From: Albimonas marina
GTDB taxonomy: Bacteria; Pseudomonadota; Alphaproteobacteria; Rhodobacterales; Rhodobacteraceae
Assembly (NCBI RefSeq): GCF_029223255.1
Contig: NZ_JARHUC010000001.1
Location: 124,001 to 188,000 of the forward strand
Direction: 5' to 3'
Length of the DNA: 64,000 nt
The translations under genes were made by a program, and so were the position numbers. Below are positions 1 through 10,131 of the stretch, one piece after another. The notes beneath the pieces are model-generated. The model worked only from the letters and a program-made list of their open reading frames with translations, was not told where the DNA came from and did not search any database. How positions within the stretch are numbered: position 1 is the first letter of the stretch; every line of letters starts with the position of its first letter.

Positions 1-785
1 ACCGCCTCGAGATAGACCTCGGTCTTGCCCGAGCCGGTGACGCCGTGCAGCAGCGTCGCCGAGAATCGCCCCGCCTCGCATGCCGCTGCCACCTTGCCGC
101 GCAACGCCTCCGCCCCCTCGGCCTGAGCGTCGGAGAGGGGGCGGCGCGGGGCGGAGGGGTCGAGCGGCGCATAGGGCCGGTCCCGCGGCACCTCGACCGA
201 TTCGAGCGCGCCGGCGTTCTCCAGGCCCTTCAGCACGGCGGAGGAGACGCCGGCCTCGCGCGCGAGCTCCATGGGCAGCCACAGGCGGTCGGGTTCCGCC
301 TCGACCAGCTCCAGGACCTTCTCGCGGGCGGGGGTGAGGCGGGCCGGCGGCTCGCCCCCCCGGCGCAGGGCGCGGCGGGCGCCCGGCGCCTCCCGCAGCC
401 CCGGCGCGCGGGAGGCGAGGCGCGCCATCATCCCGAAGTCGGTCAGCGTGTAGTCGGCGGCCTTCTCGAGGAACGCCCGCATCTCCCCGGTCACCGGCGG
501 CAGGTCCAGCCGGCGCAGCGCGGGGCGCAGCTTGCCGCGCGCGACCTCGCCCGAGCCCTCGCCCCAGCACAGCGCCACCATGGCGCGGGGGCCGATCTCG
601 ACCTCCAGCCAGTCGCCCGGCGCGCAGCCCCCCGGGGGCGCGAGATAGTCGAGCGTGCGGTCGACCGGGATCGGGACCAGCACCGCGACCGGCGTGCCCT
701 CGGGCCAGCCGCCCTCGGGCGCGGGGCCGTCGGGGACGCCGTCGCCGAACAGGTCGCCGGTGCGCGGACCGCCTGAGTCCGTCAT
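1..785 (-). CDS. priA: Primosomal protein N' (PriA helicase), N-terminal part, cut by window start
   Basis: PriA is the 3'-5' superfamily 2 helicase that recognises stalled forks and reloads the replisome. Reading the minus strand from an ATG at 785 gives 261 codons running off the window at base 1. The first 110 or so residues match the PriA 3'-DNA-binding domain style (VLVPIPVDRTLDYLAP near residue 30), and the fragment ends in the helicase Walker A region (TLLHGVTGSGKTEVYLEA). It is divergent from the aldolase gene with about 150 bp between the two starts. Only the N-terminal third is present, so the zinc-binding cysteines and the remaining helicase motifs cannot be checked. The assignment is firm because the GVTGSGKTEVY motif is characteristic of PriA. 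Confidence 0.93.
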   Translation of the reverse strand, partial: MTDSGGPRTGDLFGDGVPDGPAPEGGWPEGTPVAVLVPIPVDRTLDYLAPPGGCAPGDWLEVEIGPRAMVALCWGEGSGEVARGKLRPALRRLDLPPVTGEMRAFLEKAADYTLTDFGMMARLASRAPGLREAPGARRALRRGGEPPARLTPAREKVLELVEAEPDRLWLPMELAREAGVSSAVLKGLENAGALESVEVPRDRPYAPLDPSAPRRPLSDAQAEGAEALRGKVAAACEAGRFSATLLHGVTGSGKTEVYLEA

Positions 786-935
786 GCAACGCCCCCCCAC
801 GGGGGGCTGCGACGTTGCGCCCGGGCGCGTGGCCTCTCCCCCGCGTCTGGAGTATGGTCCGCCCAAGCCCGCCCCCCGGGCCCGGGCCGGGGGTGACAGG
901 CGACGGGAACCCGGGACGGAATCAGGCGCGAACTC

Positions 936-1586
936 ATGAAATTCTTCGTCGATACGGCCGAGGTGGACGCGATCCGCGAGCTCGCCGACAGCGGCCTCGT
1001 GGACGGGGTCACCACCAACCCCTCCCTGATCGCCAAGTCGGGCCGCGACATCCTCGAGGTCACGAAAGAGATCTGCGACATCGTCGAGGGCCCGGTCAGC
1101 GCCGAGGTGACGGCGCTGAAGGCCGACGAGATGATCGAGCAGGGCCGCAAGCTGGCCAAGATCGCCGAGAACATCGCGGTCAAGGTTCCCCTCACGTGGG
1201 ACGGGCTGAAGGCCTGCAAGGTCCTGACGGACGAAGGCAAGATGGTCAACGTCACGCTGTGCTTCTCGGCCAACCAGGCGCTGCTGGCGGCCAAGGCGGG
1301 GGCGACCTTCATCTCCCCCTTCATCGGCCGGCTGGACGACATCAACCTCGACGGCATGGAGCTGATCGCCGAGATCCGGCAGATCTACGACAACTACGGC
1401 TACGAGACCGAGATCCTGGCCGCGTCGATCCGCACCGTGAACCACGTGAAGCAGGCCGCCCTGATCGGCGCCGACGTGGGCACGATGCCGCCGAACGTCC
1501 TGAAGCTGCTGGCCCAGCATCCGCTGACCGACAAGGGCCTCGACGGCTTCATGGCCGACTGGGCCAAGACCGGGCAGTCGATCTGA
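936..1586 (+). CDS. tal: Transaldolase / fructose-6-phosphate aldolase-like (TalC/FSA family)
   Basis: A class I aldolase of the short transaldolase family, acting on fructose 6-phosphate or sedoheptulose 7-phosphate in the non-oxidative pentose phosphate pathway (cytosol). The 216-residue length is typical of the TalC/FSA subfamily. It opens with [15 protein letters not shown] and carries GVTTNPS (residues 24-30) and the Schiff-base lysine in VKVPLT (K83). Sequence alone does not separate true transaldolase from FSA activity, so the symbol is a family label. The ATG at 936 is the natural start. Its stop overlaps the next ATG by one base (TGATG at 1584-1588), so the next gene is probably translationally coupled. 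Confidence 0.93.
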   Translation: MKFFVDTAEVDAIRELADSGLVDGVTTNPSLIAKSGRDILEVTKEICDIVEGPVSAEVTALKADEMIEQGRKLAKIAENIAVKVPLTWDGLKACKVLTDEGKMVNVTLCFSANQALLAAKAGATFISPFIGRLDDINLDGMELIAEIRQIYDNYGYETEILAASIRTVNHVKQAALIGADVGTMPPNVLKLLAQHPLTDKGLDGFMADWAKTGQSI

Positions 1587-2332
1587 TGTCGGGGGAGGAG
1601 GGCAAGGCCCACCGCCCCGCCGCGTCGGAGCCCGCCGCGGGCGCGCCGGACGTCGAGGCGCTGCGCGCCGCGGTGCTCGCCGCGCCCGAGGCCGTGCTCG
1701 ACGACGAGGCGATGGTGCAGGCCCTCCTCCGCGCCCATGCCGATCAGACCGGCGCGGGGCGGCAGGTGGTGGACCTGCGCGGCGCGCTGGTCGACCGGCT
1801 GGAGAATCGCCTCGGCCGGCTGGAGGAGACGCACCGCTCGGTCGTCGCCGCGGCCTACGACAACCTCGCGGTGACCGAGTCGATCCACCGCGCCGCGCTG
1901 GCGGTGCTGGAGCCCGACGACCTCGAGGGCGTGCTGCACGTGCTGTCGCGGGTGATGCCGCCGATCCTGGGCGTGGACCTGGTGCGCGTGGGGATCGAGC
2001 GCGAGGGCGCCGGCGACCCGCCGCAGCCGCCGCTGACCGCGCTGGGGGTGGGCGGGGTCGCCCGCTACATGGGCGCGGACGAGGACGGGCCGTTCCGCCC
2101 GGTGGTGCTGCGCGCCACGGATCCGGACTGCGCCCGGCTCTACGGTCCCGAGGGGGTCGCCATGGGCTCCGAGGCGCTGGTGCGGCTGGAGTTCGCGGGC
2201 GACGCCGCGCCGGGCCTGCTGGCCTTCGGCGCCCGGGACGCCGAGCGCTTCGGCCCCGACCAGGCCGGCGACCTGCTGGAGTTTCTGGGCGCGGTGGTGG
2301 CGCGCGCCCTGCGGCCGTGGGCGAAGGGCTGA
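1586..2332 (+). CDS. DUF484 family protein
   Basis: A 248-residue protein of the DUF484 family, which has a GAF-like fold and sits upstream of xerC in many proteobacteria, including the E. coli dapF-yigA-xerC cluster. The N-terminal 25 residues are low-complexity. A helical segment with VDRLENRLGRLEETHRSVV (about residues 66-85) could form a short coiled coil, and the C-terminal part is the GAF-like domain. The start at 1586 overlaps the preceding stop by one base. Its stop lies inside the start of xerC (16-nt overlap), so aldolase, DUF484 and xerC look like one operon. The biochemical role is unknown; the link to XerC is by context only. Confidence 0.85.
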   Translation: MSGEEGKAHRPAASEPAAGAPDVEALRAAVLAAPEAVLDDEAMVQALLRAHADQTGAGRQVVDLRGALVDRLENRLGRLEETHRSVVAAAYDNLAVTESIHRAALAVLEPDDLEGVLHVLSRVMPPILGVDLVRVGIEREGAGDPPQPPLTALGVGGVARYMGADEDGPFRPVVLRATDPDCARLYGPEGVAMGSEALVRLEFAGDAAPGLLAFGARDAERFGPDQAGDLLEFLGAVVARALRPWAKG

Positions 2333-3255
2333 GCGCCCTCCCCCTCGACCCCGCCGCGGCCCTGCTGGTCCGCTGGCTGGACCAGGCCGGCGCCGTGCGC
2401 GGCGCCGCCCCCGCCACGATCGAGGCCTATCGCCATGACGTGGCGGGCTTCCTAGGCTTCCTGCGCGACCACCACGGCGGCCCGCTGACGCCCGCCTCGC
2501 TGGCCGCGACCGGCCAGGGCGAGCTGCGCGCCTGGATGGCGCGGGAGCGGGGGCGCGGCCTCTCCTCCCGATCGCTGCGCCGGGCGCTGTCGGCGGTGCG
2601 GGGCTTCTTCCGCTGGCTGGGCGACGCCGAGGGGATCGAGGCGCCCGCGGTGCTGGCCGCCCGCGGCCCCAGGGCGCCCGCCCGCCTGCCGCGCCCGGTC
2701 TCCGAGGACGGCGCGCGCGCGCTGATCGCGGACGCCGAGGCCGCCGACGCCCCCGACTGGATCGCCGCGCGCGACGCCGCGGTGCTGACGCTGCTCTACG
2801 GCTGCGGCCTGCGCATCTCCGAGGCGTTGTCCCTGCGCCGCGCCGACGCCCCCCTGCCCGAGGTCCTGCGCATCCGCGGCAAGGGCGGGAAGGAGCGCCT
2901 GGTCCCGGTCCTGCCCGCGGCCCGCGCCGCGGTGGACTGGTACCTGGAGACCGTCCCGTATCCCGAGACCGCCGGCGACGGCGCCCTGTTCCTGGGCGCC
3001 CGCGGCGGCCCCCTCTCCCCCCGGATCATCCAGCTGCGCATGGCCGACGCCCGCGCCCGGCTGGGCCTGCCCGCGACCGCCACCCCGCACGCGCTGCGCC
3101 ACAGCTTCGCCACCCACCTCCTGAAGGCCGGCGGCGACCTACGCGCGATCCAAGAGCTCCTGGGCCACGCCTCGCTCAGCACCACGCAGGTCTACACCGG
3201 CCTGGACGAGGCCCGCCTGATGGAGATCTATGAGAAGGCCCACCCCCGCGCCTGA
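2317..3255 (+). CDS. xerC: Tyrosine recombinase XerC
   Basis: Site-specific tyrosine recombinase that, with XerD, resolves chromosome dimers at dif. The 312-residue protein has an N-terminal SAM-like core-binding domain (about 12-105) and the catalytic domain with all the expected residues: R166 in CGLRISEAL, K192 in GKGGKER, H258 and R261 in HALRHSFATH, H284 in LLGHAS and the nucleophile Y293 in QVYTGLD. The start is a GTG at 2317, inside the DUF484 gene. Position after DUF484 and size mark it as the housekeeping XerC and not a phage integrase. Dispersed repeat copy A begins 28 nt after its stop. Confidence 0.95.
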   Translation: MGEGLSALPLDPAAALLVRWLDQAGAVRGAAPATIEAYRHDVAGFLGFLRDHHGGPLTPASLAATGQGELRAWMARERGRGLSSRSLRRALSAVRGFFRWLGDAEGIEAPAVLAARGPRAPARLPRPVSEDGARALIADAEAADAPDWIAARDAAVLTLLYGCGLRISEALSLRRADAPLPEVLRIRGKGGKERLVPVLPAARAAVDWYLETVPYPETAGDGALFLGARGGPLSPRIIQLRMADARARLGLPATATPHALRHSFATHLLKAGGDLRAIQELLGHASLSTTQVYTGLDEARLMEIYEKAHPRA

Positions 3256-3283
3256 CCCGCGCACCCGCCCTCGGCCCAACCAG

Positions 3284-3600
3284 GCGCCCCGGCGCCACAT
3301 CCGCAGGTCCGCGCGAAGCGCCTGTTCTTCGGAGCCGTCTCTCGCTGATGCCGTGAAGAGCGAGTCGCCGGGAGGGGTCCAGGATCGCGAAGCGACCCCG
3401 CGCACTGCGCGGGGCTTGTCCTTGACCCCTCCCGGCGACTCGCTCAGGCATCTTCAGCGAGAGACGGATCCGAAGGACAGGCGCGGCCCCTGTTCTTTGG
3501 TGAGTCAGGAGCCCGCCGGAGGCTCCCGCCCTCCCCCATCCGGGCGCGCCCCCAGCCGCGGGCCCAAGCCCGCCCGCAGGGCGCCTCCTCTCCGTCTCGC
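3284..3600 (+). repeat. Dispersed modular palindromic element, copy A (type 1 tail)
   Basis: This fills most of the 371-bp gap between the convergent xerC and rfbD genes. Head: 3284-3320. Long imperfect palindrome: 3319-3483 (165 bp), with inner arms GAGTCGCCGGGAGGGGTC and its complement and an apical CCCCGCG/CGCGGGG hairpin. The 9-mer CCTGTTCTT occurs at 3321-3329 and again at 3489-3497. The tail (about 3498-3590) begins TTGGTGAGTCAGGAGCCCGC and matches copy C (type 1). Related copies lie at 14404-14527, 59009-59315 and 61772-62055. No open frame in the element looks like a protein. I do not know a named family that matches it. Confidence 0.85.
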
Positions 3601-3626
3601 CCGCGGAACGCGGGCGGGAGCCCAGC

Positions 3627-4502
3627 TCAGGCAACGTGGCCCTTGGCCCGCAGGTATCGCGCGAGGCTGTCTCGCCAGTCAGGCATCGGCGCGAAGGCCG
3701 CCGCCAGCTTGGACGTGTCCAGCACCGAGTAGCCCGGGCGCAGGGCGCGGGTGGGGAATTCGGCGGAGGTGCAGGGGGTCATCTCGGCCTTCACGCCCGC
3801 CTGGCGGACGATCTCGCAGGCGAACTCGAACCAGGTGGCCTCGCCGCCGCCGGCGACGTGCCACAGGCCCGGCTCGGCGCCCTCGCTCAGCATCCGCAGG
3901 ATCACGGCGGCGATGTCGGCGGTGGCCGTGGGCGACATCCGCTGGTCGTCGACCACCTTCAGCGCCCCGCGCTCGCGGCCGAAGCGGATCATCGTCTCGA
4001 CGAAGTTGCCGCCCTTCCCGCTCGCCCCCGCCACGCCGTAGAGGGAGGCGACGCGCAGGATCGTGGGCTGGCCCGCCAGCGTGGCCAGCGTCTCGCCGAA
4101 GGCCTTGGAGGCGCCGTAGACGTTCACCGGGGCGGTGGGCGCGTCCTCGGGCAGCGGCGTGCTCCGCGCACGGTCGCCGCCGAAGACGTAGTCGGTCGAG
4201 ACGTGCAGGAACCGCGCGCCGCGGTCGGCGCAGACCTTCGCCATCTGCTGGGGCGCGTGGGCGTTGACCGCCATCGCCAGGGTCCCTGCGTCCTCGACCT
4301 CGTCGGTCTTGTGATAGGAGGTGCAGTTGACCAGCGCGTCGAACTCGACCCCGGCCAGCGTCTCGGCGATCCCCGCGGGGGCCGAGACGTCCAGCTTGTC
4401 GCGGCCGAAAGGGATCAGCTCGATCCCCCCCGGCGCGGCGGCGTGGGCCGCCTGAAGGTCATGGCCCAGCTGGCCGTTCGGGCCCAGCAGGAGGACCTTC
4501 AT
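3627..4502 (-). CDS. rfbD: dTDP-4-dehydrorhamnose reductase
   Basis: RmlD/RfbD catalyses the last step of dTDP-L-rhamnose synthesis, NAD(P)H-dependent reduction of dTDP-4-dehydro-L-rhamnose. The 291-residue protein has the nucleotide-binding GPNGQLG (7-13), the STDYVFGG motif (102-109) and the SDR catalytic pair in YGASK (Y129, K133), plus VVDDQRMSPTATADIA typical of RmlD. The ATG at 4502 overlaps the stop of the upstream SDR gene (ATGA at 4499-4502), so the two are translationally coupled. The operon reads rfbC, SDR gene, rfbD. rfbA and rfbB, needed to make the substrate from glucose 1-phosphate, are not in this window. Confidence 0.93.
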   Translation of the reverse strand: MKVLLLGPNGQLGHDLQAAHAAAPGGIELIPFGRDKLDVSAPAGIAETLAGVEFDALVNCTSYHKTDEVEDAGTLAMAVNAHAPQQMAKVCADRGARFLHVSTDYVFGGDRARSTPLPEDAPTAPVNVYGASKAFGETLATLAGQPTILRVASLYGVAGASGKGGNFVETMIRFGRERGALKVVDDQRMSPTATADIAAVILRMLSEGAEPGLWHVAGGGEATWFEFACEIVRQAGVKAEMTPCTSAEFPTRALRPGYSVLDTSKLAAAFAPMPDWRDSLARYLRAKGHVA

Positions 4503-5521
4503 ATCTCGATGATCCCGCCGTGGAGCTCGACCTCCTTGATGCGGCGGTGCCAGTCGGCGAGCGTCTTGTACCAGTCGAGCGTGATGGTCTGCGTGGTCTT
4601 GTCCAGCGCGCCCGATTCCAGCGCCGCGCAGATCTCGATCACGCCGTCCTTGGCGGTGCGCTGCGCCTTCCAGCCCAGGCTCTCGATCTTCTCGAAGCCG
4701 ACGCGGTAGGAGCGGACGTCCGCGTCGCCGTACCACTCGATCGTCACGTCGCGCGGCACGTAGGAGGCGACCAGCTCGCCCAGCGGGCCCAGCTGGTAGT
4801 TGTTCTCCTCGGACCCGACGTTGAAGATCTGGCCGCCGACCGTCTCGGCCGGGGCGTCGAGCATGAAGATCTGCGCCGAGGCGGTGTCGCGCACATGCAC
4901 CATCGGCCGCCACTGGGAGCCGTCGCGCATCAGCGGCAGCTTGCCGGTCTTCCACGCGCCGTAGGTCATGCCGTTGATCGCGAGGTCGAAGCGCATCCGC
5001 GGGGACAGGCCGTAGACGGTCGCCTGGCGCAGCACCACCGCGGTGAAGCCGTCGCCGTTCAGCGGCAGGATCGCCTGCTCGGCCATCTCGTTGGCCCGGG
5101 CGTAGGTGGTCAGCGGGTTGGTCGGCGTCTCCTCGGTCGCGATCACGCCCGGCTCCTGGAAGCCGTAGATCGAGCAGGAGGAGGGCAGCACGTAGCGCTT
5201 CACGCCGGCCTTCTTGGCCAGTTCGGCGGTGCGCACCCGGCTGTCGCGGTTGATCTGCATGGTGGCGTTCTGGAACAGCTCCCCCGAGGGGTCGTTCGAG
5301 ATCGCCACCAGGTCGATCACGGCGTCGATGCCTTCGAGCAGATGCTCGGGCAGGACGCGGGTGTCCTCGATCACGATCTCGAGGCCCGGCTGCGGCGGCA
5401 GCAGCTCGCGCCCGAAGAAGAAGCGGTCCACGGCGCGGACGGTATGCCCGGCCTCGAGCAGCATCGGAACGAGCGTGGTGCCGATGTAGCCCCCCGCGCC
5501 GGTCACCAGAACATGCGTCAT
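4499..5521 (-). CDS. NAD-dependent epimerase/dehydratase (extended SDR), atypical active site
   Basis: A 340-residue extended short-chain dehydrogenase acting presumably on a nucleotide sugar. Visible features are the Rossmann motif GAGGYIG (8-14), the SSCSIYG segment holding the catalytic Ser (114-120), and the segment TTYARANEMAEQ where Y140 is present but the usual YxxxK lysine is replaced by asparagine (N144). It sits between rfbC and rfbD, taking the place where rfbB (dTDP-glucose 4,6-dehydratase) might be expected, but it lacks clear RfbB hallmarks, so I do not name it. The ATG at 5521 follows rfbC by 74 bp and the stop overlaps rfbD by 4 nt. The substrate is unknown. Confidence 0.85.
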   Translation of the reverse strand: MTHVLVTGAGGYIGTTLVPMLLEAGHTVRAVDRFFFGRELLPPQPGLEIVIEDTRVLPEHLLEGIDAVIDLVAISNDPSGELFQNATMQINRDSRVRTAELAKKAGVKRYVLPSSCSIYGFQEPGVIATEETPTNPLTTYARANEMAEQAILPLNGDGFTAVVLRQATVYGLSPRMRFDLAINGMTYGAWKTGKLPLMRDGSQWRPMVHVRDTASAQIFMLDAPAETVGGQIFNVGSEENNYQLGPLGELVASYVPRDVTIEWYGDADVRSYRVGFEKIESLGWKAQRTAKDGVIEICAALESGALDKTTQTITLDWYKTLADWHRRIKEVELHGGIIEI

Positions 5522-5595
5522 CGCTGCATCATCCCCAGAATTCGTTGCACGCGTCGCCGGCCGGCGCTCCCCACGGCGCCGCGGCGGGGTCCCCG

Positions 5596-6147
5596 TCAGA
5601 ACGGGGCGTCGATTTCGGCCAGCGTGGGCTGGACCTTGTCCTTGTCCGACAGGATCGGACCGCCCGGCGGCAGCGGCCAGTCGATGCCCAGCGCCGGATC
5701 CGACCACAGCAGCCCCTTGTCGTGGGCGGGGGCGTAATAATTCGTGACCTTGTAGATCACCTCGACGTCCGGCGTCAGGGTGATGAAGCCGTGGGCGAAG
5801 CCGATCGGCACCAGGATCTGGTTCCAGGCCTCGGCCGAGATCTCGGCCGCCACGTGCTTGCCGTAGGTCGGCGAGCCCTTCCGGAGGTCCACCGCCACGT
5901 CGAGGATCGCGCCGCGCACCACGCGCACCAGCTTGTCCTGGCCGAAGGGCGGGGTCTGGAAGTGCAGGCCGCGCAGGGTGCCGACCTCGCCCGAGAGCGA
6001 GTGGTTGTCCTGCACGAAGTCGAGGTCGATCCCCGCCTCCGCCAGCGCCTGCTTGTTGTAGGTCTCCGAGAAGAAGCCGCGGTGGTCGCCGAACTTCCTG
6101 GGCCGGAGAATCCTGACGTCCGGTATCTCCAGCGCCTCGACGTCCAT
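5596..6147 (-). CDS. rfbC: dTDP-4-dehydrorhamnose 3,5-epimerase
   Basis: RmlC-type cupin epimerase converting dTDP-4-dehydro-6-deoxyglucose to dTDP-4-dehydro-L-rhamnose. The length of 183 residues is typical. Hallmarks: FSETYNKQALAEAGI near 26-40, DNHSLS, the catalytic His in LRGLHFQ (H62), RGAILDVAVDLRKGSPTYG (78-96) and the Tyr in KVTNYYAP (about Y138). It is the first gene of a minus-strand operon with the SDR gene and rfbD, which together suggest synthesis of an activated deoxyhexose for a cell-surface glycan. About 150 bp separate it from the globin gene. The start at 6147 has a purine-rich AAGGGGA upstream. Confidence 0.95.
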   Translation of the reverse strand: MDVEALEIPDVRILRPRKFGDHRGFFSETYNKQALAEAGIDLDFVQDNHSLSGEVGTLRGLHFQTPPFGQDKLVRVVRGAILDVAVDLRKGSPTYGKHVAAEISAEAWNQILVPIGFAHGFITLTPDVEVIYKVTNYYAPAHDKGLLWSDPALGIDWPLPPGGPILSDKDKVQPTLAEIDAPF

Positions 6148-6298
6148 GCCGTTTCCCCTTCTCGCCTGCGACGGCGCCGCCCGGATGAACGAGCGCCGTG
6201 AACGGTCTAGCGGCGGGGGCGATGGGAATCCAGCGCCGCGCGGGGCGTGCGGCGACAGGACGTCGGGTCGGGCGGGGACGGGCGGCCGGCGCGCGCGC

Positions 6299-6712
6299 TC
6301 AGAACCGCGCGGCGATCATCTCGGCCGCGGCCCGGTCGTAGAGCGCGCGCCAGGCGTCCTCGGACTCGGCGTCGAACGCCTCGCCCAGGTGCAGGCGCAG
6401 GGTCTCGATCAGCGCCTCGCGCATCGGTTCGAAATAGGTGGGCTTCACGCCGTAGGCGGCATGGCCGCGGCCCAGTTCGGCGAGCTCCCGGCGCATCTCC
6501 TCGGGGTGGGCCAGGCGCTCCACCAGCAGGCCGAGGGCGGCCATGAACTGGGTGCCCTGCTCGCCGATGTCCTGGTCGCGGAACATCGGGCGCATCTCGG
6601 GCGAGAGCTCGAAGAGCCGGTGGTAGAAGTCCGACGGCGCCTCGGGCGCCTCCCGGCGCAGGGTGTGGAGCTGCTCGCGCAGCAGCGCGATGCGGTCGGC
6701 GTCGAAGGCCAT
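6299..6712 (-). CDS. Single-domain bacterial globin
   Basis: A 137-residue haem protein of the bacterial globin family. The likely haem contacts are visible: Y30 in SDFYHRLFEL (B10 position), F44 in MRPMFRDQD (CD1) and H84 in GRGHAAYGVKPTYFEPM (the proximal F8 histidine, in the context typical of flavohaemoglobin-like globins). No reductase domain follows, so it is a single-domain globin. Such proteins bind O2 or NO; which one matters here is not visible. The ATG at 6712 was preferred over upstream starts because the preceding frame is Arg/Pro-rich and does not look coding. Its start lies about 160 bp downstream of the nitroreductase gene on the same strand. Confidence 0.85.
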   Translation of the reverse strand: MAFDADRIALLREQLHTLRREAPEAPSDFYHRLFELSPEMRPMFRDQDIGEQGTQFMAALGLLVERLAHPEEMRRELAELGRGHAAYGVKPTYFEPMREALIETLRLHLGEAFDAESEDAWRALYDRAAAEMIAARF

Positions 6713-6875
6713 GGCGCGGTTCCTTGCCTGTCGGCCGCGCCGGCCCGCAGGCCGGCGCGATCGGGGAGAGGGCGGCGCGCCCCCGGGGGCCGCGCGCCTG
6801 CGTCGGAGGCGACCCTCGCGCGCCCGCTCGCGCCGCGCCTTGACCCCGATCAAGCCGCGGCTCGGCGAATCGCGC

Positions 6876-7595
6876 TCAGGCGGTCTCGGCCGGCTCCTCC
6901 CAGCCCACGAAGCGCGCCACTTCCGAGGCCGGGCGGCGGCGGGAGACGACGGCGTTGGCGGGGAAGGTCTCGTCCGGCCAGCCCAGCGCCACGCAGGTCA
7001 GGATCACCTGGTCCTCTGGGATCTGGGCCACCTCGCGGACCACCGGGCTCTGCATGATGCCCTGGCCGTTGATCACGCAGCCCAGGCCCCGGCTCCACGC
7101 CGCCAGCACCAGGCCGAAGGTCACCGCGCCGAGGTCGAAATGGGCGATGGTGCCGCCGGGCTCGAGGTCGCGGTCGTAGCAGACCACGATCGAGACGGGC
7201 GCGTCGAACTGGCGGAAGCCGCGCAGCACCCAGTCCTGGCGCTTCTCCTTGTCGTGGCGCTCGATGTTCATCGCCTCGAACAGCTGGATGGCGATCTCGA
7301 CCTGGCGGTCGCGGTGCACGCCCTCGTACTTGCCGTGGTCCTGGATCTCGCGGGTGACGGGGTGGCCGGCGAGCATCCGCTCGGTGTTGCCGCGGCGCAC
7401 GCGCTCCAGCGGCTCGCCGGTCAGGACGTGCAGGTGCCAGGGCTGGGTGTTCATCGAGCTGGGCGCCCGGTTGGCGAGCGCGATCACCTCCTCGACCAGC
7501 TCCCGCGGGACCGGCTTGTCGAGGAAGCCGCGGATCGAGCGACGGCCGTTGATCACGTCGTCGAAGCTCATGGGGGCGTTGGAATCGAAGCTCAT
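6876..7595 (-). CDS. Nitroreductase family FMN-dependent oxidoreductase
   Basis: A 239-residue flavoprotein of the nitroreductase superfamily. The N-terminal FMN-binding signature is [12 protein letters not shown] (18-29), followed by [20 protein letters not shown] (40-59). The central segment [19 protein letters not shown] and the C-terminal [14 protein letters not shown] are typical of the family. These enzymes reduce nitro compounds or quinones with NAD(P)H; the physiological substrate cannot be read from sequence. The ATG at 7595 has an excellent Shine-Dalgarno GGGAGGA 5 nt upstream. The gene is divergent from the DUF2867 gene at 7745. Confidence 0.9.
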   Translation of the reverse strand: MSFDSNAPMSFDDVINGRRSIRGFLDKPVPRELVEEVIALANRAPSSMNTQPWHLHVLTGEPLERVRRGNTERMLAGHPVTREIQDHGKYEGVHRDRQVEIAIQLFEAMNIERHDKEKRQDWVLRGFRQFDAPVSIVVCYDRDLEPGGTIAHFDLGAVTFGLVLAAWSRGLGCVINGQGIMQSPVVREVAQIPEDQVILTCVALGWPDETFPANAVVSRRRPASEVARFVGWEEPAETA

Positions 7596-7744
7596 GGGTC
7601 CTCCCGAAAGGTCATCCGTCCGCGCCGGGCGGCGAGTGTTAATCGCGAGATTAAATCATGCCGGCCGACCGGTCGATACCTTCGCCGAATCGTCGTGCGC
7701 CTCCGTCGGCGCCATGCTGTCGGTCCCTGAACAGGAGGCTTCCC

Positions 7745-8299
7745 ATGCAGGTCCGCGCCGCCCCGCTCGCGCCCGAGAGCCTGCTCCAGGGCCTGCGCCG
7801 CCCGGGCGATTTCCTCGACGGCTTCGCCGTGCGCCTGCCCGAGGCGCTGGCCGAGGCGCCGCTGGGCCGGCTGGCGCAGGCTGCGCTGGCGTCGCCGCCG
7901 GGCTGGGCGCGGGGGCTGACGGCGCTGCGCGACGCGGCGGTCCGACCCTTCGGCCTGCACGGGACGCAGGCGCTGGCCGCCCGCCTGCCCGCGTTCGACC
8001 CGGACCGCCCGCGCCCGGGCGCGGGCGTCGGCTTCTTCCCGATCCTCGCGGTCGTCCCCGGGGACGCGGCGCCGGGGCGCGAGACCGAGCTGCTGCTGGG
8101 CGCCGACGACCGTCACCTCGACTTCCGCCTGTCCGTCATCCGCCCGGCCGACGCCCCGCAGGAGTTGCGCCTCGCCACCCTCGTGCATCGCAACAACGCG
8201 CTGGGGCGGCTCTACCTGGCCGCGATCCTGCCGTTCCACGTGATGATCGTGCGCGACGCCCTCGCGCGGGTTCCGGCCCGCTACGCCACGCCCGCTTGA
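7745..8299 (+). CDS. DUF2867 family protein
   Basis: A 184-residue protein matching the DUF2867 style: [17 protein letters not shown] near the start, VGFFPILAV in the middle, [19 protein letters not shown] and then a C-terminal [21 protein letters not shown] motif, which is the recognisable core of the family. No signal peptide or membrane helix is evident. The start at 7745 was chosen because of the strong SD CAGGAGG about 6 nt upstream. The function of the family is unknown. lepA begins 32 bp downstream on the same strand, so the two may be cotranscribed. Confidence 0.8.
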   Translation: MQVRAAPLAPESLLQGLRRPGDFLDGFAVRLPEALAEAPLGRLAQAALASPPGWARGLTALRDAAVRPFGLHGTQALAARLPAFDPDRPRPGAGVGFFPILAVVPGDAAPGRETELLLGADDRHLDFRLSVIRPADAPQELRLATLVHRNNALGRLYLAAILPFHVMIVRDALARVPARYATPA

Positions 8300-8331
8300 C
8301 GCGCGTGCGAAGTCGCCGCAAATGGCGCCTC

Positions 8332-10127
<1,796 letters not shown>

Positions 10128-10131
<4 letters not shown>

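Noticed and set aside
2317-3255. Tyrosine recombinase as the integrase of a mobile element
   Set aside because: Its place after DUF484 and the XerC length and motifs mark it as the housekeeping dif recombinase; no attachment sites or phage genes nearby.
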